A stretch of DNA of 6,802 nucleotides, taken from positions 1 through 6,802 of the forward strand of contig CAMLNK010000222.1 in NCBI GenBank assembly GCA_946481035.1, in the 5' to 3' direction. Each line of letters begins with the position of its first letter. The first letter of the stretch is position 1. This DNA comes from an uncultured Dyadobacter sp. Its GTDB lineage: Bacteria > Bacteroidota > Bacteroidia > Cytophagales > Spirosomataceae. Below the pieces are notes generated by a model. The model ran no database searches. It had not been told where the DNA came from and saw only the letters and a program-made list of their open reading frames with translations. The position numbers were made by a program, and so were the translations under genes. Shown piece by piece: positions 4,999 through 6,802 of this stretch.

Positions 4999-6135
4999 TT
5001 AACGCAGAATACTGATCGAGTTTTCGTAGATCTTGTATTTACAGCCCGGCGCCTGGTCGCGGATGACCTGATCGCAGAGGAATTTCAGGATGCCATCACG
5101 GCGCGAAAGTGGCGTTCCGGTTTGCGCTTCCCAATATTTTGTTTCAGGAATAAAAAGGATTACCACCGCATTGCCCCCGCCAAATTCCCAGCCAAACTGG
5201 ATTTTGATCGCGCCCTCGGTGTAATAAATGCTGCCGCCGCGCCCGTCCTGTGTGTATTCCAGTTTTGGAAAAAACCGACTCATAATTTCGTTTTTAAACT
5301 TTTCGACATCTATTCCGGCGTTCCTTTCAATCCCGTTGTAGTCGACCGACCGCTCATCGTCGCGATCGTACATCATGTGCAGACTGCACGCCGGGGAAGC
5401 ATAGTCGGAATCCGGTTCGCGGCCGGCGTACCTTTCAGGTATCCTAATGCCGTTATCCGTGTATCCCGGGGTAGGTTTTTCTTTCGGGAGGGGAAGCAAA
5501 TGCACCTCCTCGTTTCGAATGGCGTTGAAAATATTGGCCGGTGCTTTTCCATAAGGCGCTTTCGGAAATCCTTCGGTAAACTTGATGAACTGAATGCGGT
5601 GCGTCCAGCCATCGGGCCAGCCGGCGTCGATCGTATAAAAGCCGGGTGGATAGGGTAGTGTGTTGGTCAAAATCATCGTGCTGCCGTTGAGCCGCTCGCG
5701 CACCGGCTTTTCTTCAATCACTTCCTCCGAACAGGTGTTAGTGAGGCTGAATGTGCCCGCGTCCCAGGCGTATTGCGGCATATGAAATACGAGCTGCTGG
5801 CAGTCGGGGTAATGAATCACACGCACGTTCAGCGGCTTGACGATCCCTACCGGGCTATCACCGGTTTTTTCAGGGTTATCTTTCCAAAAATTGGAAACGC
5901 TCGTCAGCACGCATTTGCCGTAATAGGCATCTTCCGCCTCCGGCGCTTCTACAAGCGGTTCAGTGGCGTCCAGGGGGATGCTACCCGGGGTTCCATCACC
6001 AACATCAGGAATAAAATAGCCCAATTCCGGCTGGTTTTCAGACTTTTCCAAAATGCGCCGCCTTACTTCGACGATATTGCCGGGCTGAAAAACGTGGGTA
6101 TGCCGGGTAATTTTGCAGCGAATCGTAGCTTCCAT
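4999..6135 (-). CDS. Uncharacterised 378-residue soluble protein
   Basis: I do not recognise a family. The protein has no signal peptide and no membrane segment, so it is probably cytoplasmic. The N-terminal 45 residues (MEATIRCKITRHTHVFQPGN and on) look like a small beta-barrel opening. The middle, about 95-190, is rich in aromatic residues and beta strands (VRVIHYPDCQQLVFHMPQYAW; PPGFYTIDAGWPDGW). A loop rich in Pro, Lys and Asp (about 213-255) leads to a separate alpha/beta C-terminal domain at about 265-378, with FKNEIMSRFFPKLEY, GSIYYTEGAIKIQFGWEFGGG and IPETKYWEAQTG. Seven cysteines are scattered, with no zinc pattern. Codon use and reading-frame integrity speak for a real gene: it is open for over 1.1 kb with no interruption. 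ATG at 6135 is used; no Shine-Dalgarno sequence is visible. Neighbours give no clear clue to its role. Confidence 0.8.
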   Translation of the reverse strand: MEATIRCKITRHTHVFQPGNIVEVRRRILEKSENQPELGYFIPDVGDGTPGSIPLDATEPLVEAPEAEDAYYGKCVLTSVSNFWKDNPEKTGDSPVGIVKPLNVRVIHYPDCQQLVFHMPQYAWDAGTFSLTNTCSEEVIEEKPVRERLNGSTMILTNTLPYPPGFYTIDAGWPDGWTHRIQFIKFTEGFPKAPYGKAPANIFNAIRNEEVHLLPLPKEKPTPGYTDNGIRIPERYAGREPDSDYASPACSLHMMYDRDDERSVDYNGIERNAGIDVEKFKNEIMSRFFPKLEYTQDGRGGSIYYTEGAIKIQFGWEFGGGNAVVILFIPETKYWEAQTGTPLSRRDGILKFLCDQVIRDQAPGCKYKIYENSISILR

Positions 6136-6165
6136 TCGGAACAGCGGTTTTTGATTAAAACAGAA

Positions 6166-6202
6166 GACCCGGGCCGGATGTAAACCTGCATGCGACCCGG
6201 GT
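6166..6202. repeat. GACCCGGG direct repeat forming a possible hairpin
   Basis: GACCCGGG occurs at 6166-6173 and 6194-6201, 28 bases apart. Because CCCGGG is itself palindromic, ACCCGGG (6167-6173) also pairs with CCCGGGT (6196-6202) to form a 7-base GC-rich stem around a 22-base loop that contains GCATGC. It lies between the ABC permease stop and the start of the 378-residue protein. It could be a weak terminator for the permease gene, since a TTTT run follows a few bases later on the minus strand, or a leader structure or a protein site. Confidence 0.4.
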
Positions 6203-6203
6203 T

Positions 6204-6230
6204 CGAAAGTAATAACTATTTATTATTCAA
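6204..6230 (-). promoter_or_regulatory. Possible Bacteroidota-type promoter for the 378-residue protein
   Basis: Read on the minus strand, TTG (6228-6230) precedes TACTTTCG (6204-6211) by 16 bases. The second element matches the Bacteroidota -7 consensus TAnnTTTG at all but one defined position, and TTG matches -33. The spacing is slightly shorter than the usual range, and the leader to the ATG at 6135 would be about 65 bases. This is a weak, position-supported guess. Confidence 0.25.
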
Positions 6231-6236
6231 ATAGTT
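6214..6236. repeat. AT-rich inverted repeat after the ABC permease gene
   Basis: AACTATTT (6214-6221) and AAATAGTT (6229-6236) are perfect 8-base arms around a 7-base spacer. The site sits 16 bases past the permease stop and overlaps the possible promoter of the next gene, so it could be an operator or a poor terminator. The stem is entirely AT except for one pair, so a strong RNA hairpin is unlikely. Confidence 0.4.
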
Positions 6237-6252
6237 TATTTCGATCCATCGG

Positions 6253-6802
6253 CTATTCCGAACGAAGGGATTCAACGGGGTTCATCAATGCCGCCTTGAC
6301 CGACTGGTAGGAGATCGTGCACAGCGCCACCAATACCGATAATGCGCCCGCCAAGGCAATCATCCACCAGGTAACGTCGATTTTATAGGCAAATTCCTCC
6401 AACCAGCGGTCCATCAGCCACCAGGCGGCCGGTGTGGCGATCACCAATGCGATAACCACCAGTTTCAGGAAATCCTTCGAAAGCAAGGCGATAATGCCCG
6501 CTACCGAGGCGCCGAGTACCTTCCGTACGCCTATTTCCTTGGTGCGCTGCTCGGCCGTAAATGTAGCCAGTCCGAACAGGCCCAGGCACGCCACAAAGAT
6601 GGTAAGGCCGGCAAATGTGCCCAGGATCTGGCCGGTTTTCTGCTCGGCCTTGTAAGTTTCGTTGAAACGTTCGTCAAGGAATGTATAGCTGAACGGCATA
6701 TCGGGATGGAAGCCGTCCCAGCTCTTTTTCATCGAGGCGAGCAGGTCCGAAACTTCCGCGCTGCGGGTTTTCACCATCATCCAGCCCCAGCCCTTGTTCA
6801 GC
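6253..6802 (-). CDS. FtsX/MacB-type ABC transporter permease, C-terminal part (runs off the right edge)
   Basis: Only the last 182 residues or so are in the window. The frame stays open to the right edge, so the Met at 6780 is internal (it follows LNKGWGW). The visible part holds the end of a periplasmic domain (DLLASMKKSWDGFHPDMPF to YKAEQ), then the FtsX-like domain with three membrane segments: ILGTFAGLTIFVACLGLFGL, LKLVVIALVIATPAAWWLM, and WWMIALAGALSVLVALCTIS. Between the first two lies the hallmark cytoplasmic loop RTKEIGVRKVLGAS, and the protein ends with the typical NPVESLRSE. Bacteroidota encode many such roughly 800-residue permeases with two FtsX domains, thought to work with a MacB/LolD-like ATPase in mechanical transport or export across the envelope. 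Substrate is not visible. The partner ATPase, if adjacent, lies outside the window. Confidence 0.93.
   Translation of the reverse strand, partial: LNKGWGWMMVKTRSAEVSDLLASMKKSWDGFHPDMPFSYTFLDERFNETYKAEQKTGQILGTFAGLTIFVACLGLFGLATFTAEQRTKEIGVRKVLGASVAGIIALLSKDFLKLVVIALVIATPAAWWLMDRWLEEFAYKIDVTWWMIALAGALSVLVALCTISYQSVKAALMNPVESLRSE

Overview
The window looks like chromosomal DNA from a Gram-negative Bacteroidota, most likely a cytophagalian of the Dyadobacter/Spirosomaceae kind. The reasons are a large FtsX-type ABC permease of the style these bacteria carry in many copies, an ECF sigma factor followed by a membrane anti-sigma factor, DUF4097 envelope proteins, and the near absence of Shine-Dalgarno sequences before start codons. 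The genus is an inference from protein style only. The window carries eight complete genes and the end of a ninth, packed tightly with no gene-free stretch longer than about 130 bases.

Left part (1-575): an AT-rich leader precedes a MarR-family repressor on the + strand. The leader holds a TCAA motif repeated on an exact 11-base grid plus several nested palindromes. A long hairpin with a T-run on the minus strand (538-575) ends the operon that runs toward it from the right.

Centre-left (597-3696, minus strand): a four-gene operon reads ECF sigma factor, anti-sigma factor (zinc-binding head, one membrane segment, HEAT-repeat tail), then two exported DUF4097 repeat proteins. The first two genes overlap and the last two are 4 bases apart. 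The layout suggests an envelope-sensing sigma switch with its exported partners or outputs.

Centre (3697-4458): a divergent control region with five GTAAC/GTTAC elements separates the sigma operon from a higB-higA toxin-antitoxin pair on the + strand. A terminator oriented for the minus strand lies just after higA.

Right part (4463-6802, minus strand): a DUF2383/PA2169-type four-helix-bundle protein, a 378-residue soluble protein of no family I recognise, a short regulatory-looking gap with GC-rich and AT-rich inverted repeats, and the C-terminal third or less of an FtsX/MacB-type ABC transporter permease that runs off the right edge.

No rRNA, tRNA, CRISPR array, insertion sequence or phage gene was seen.
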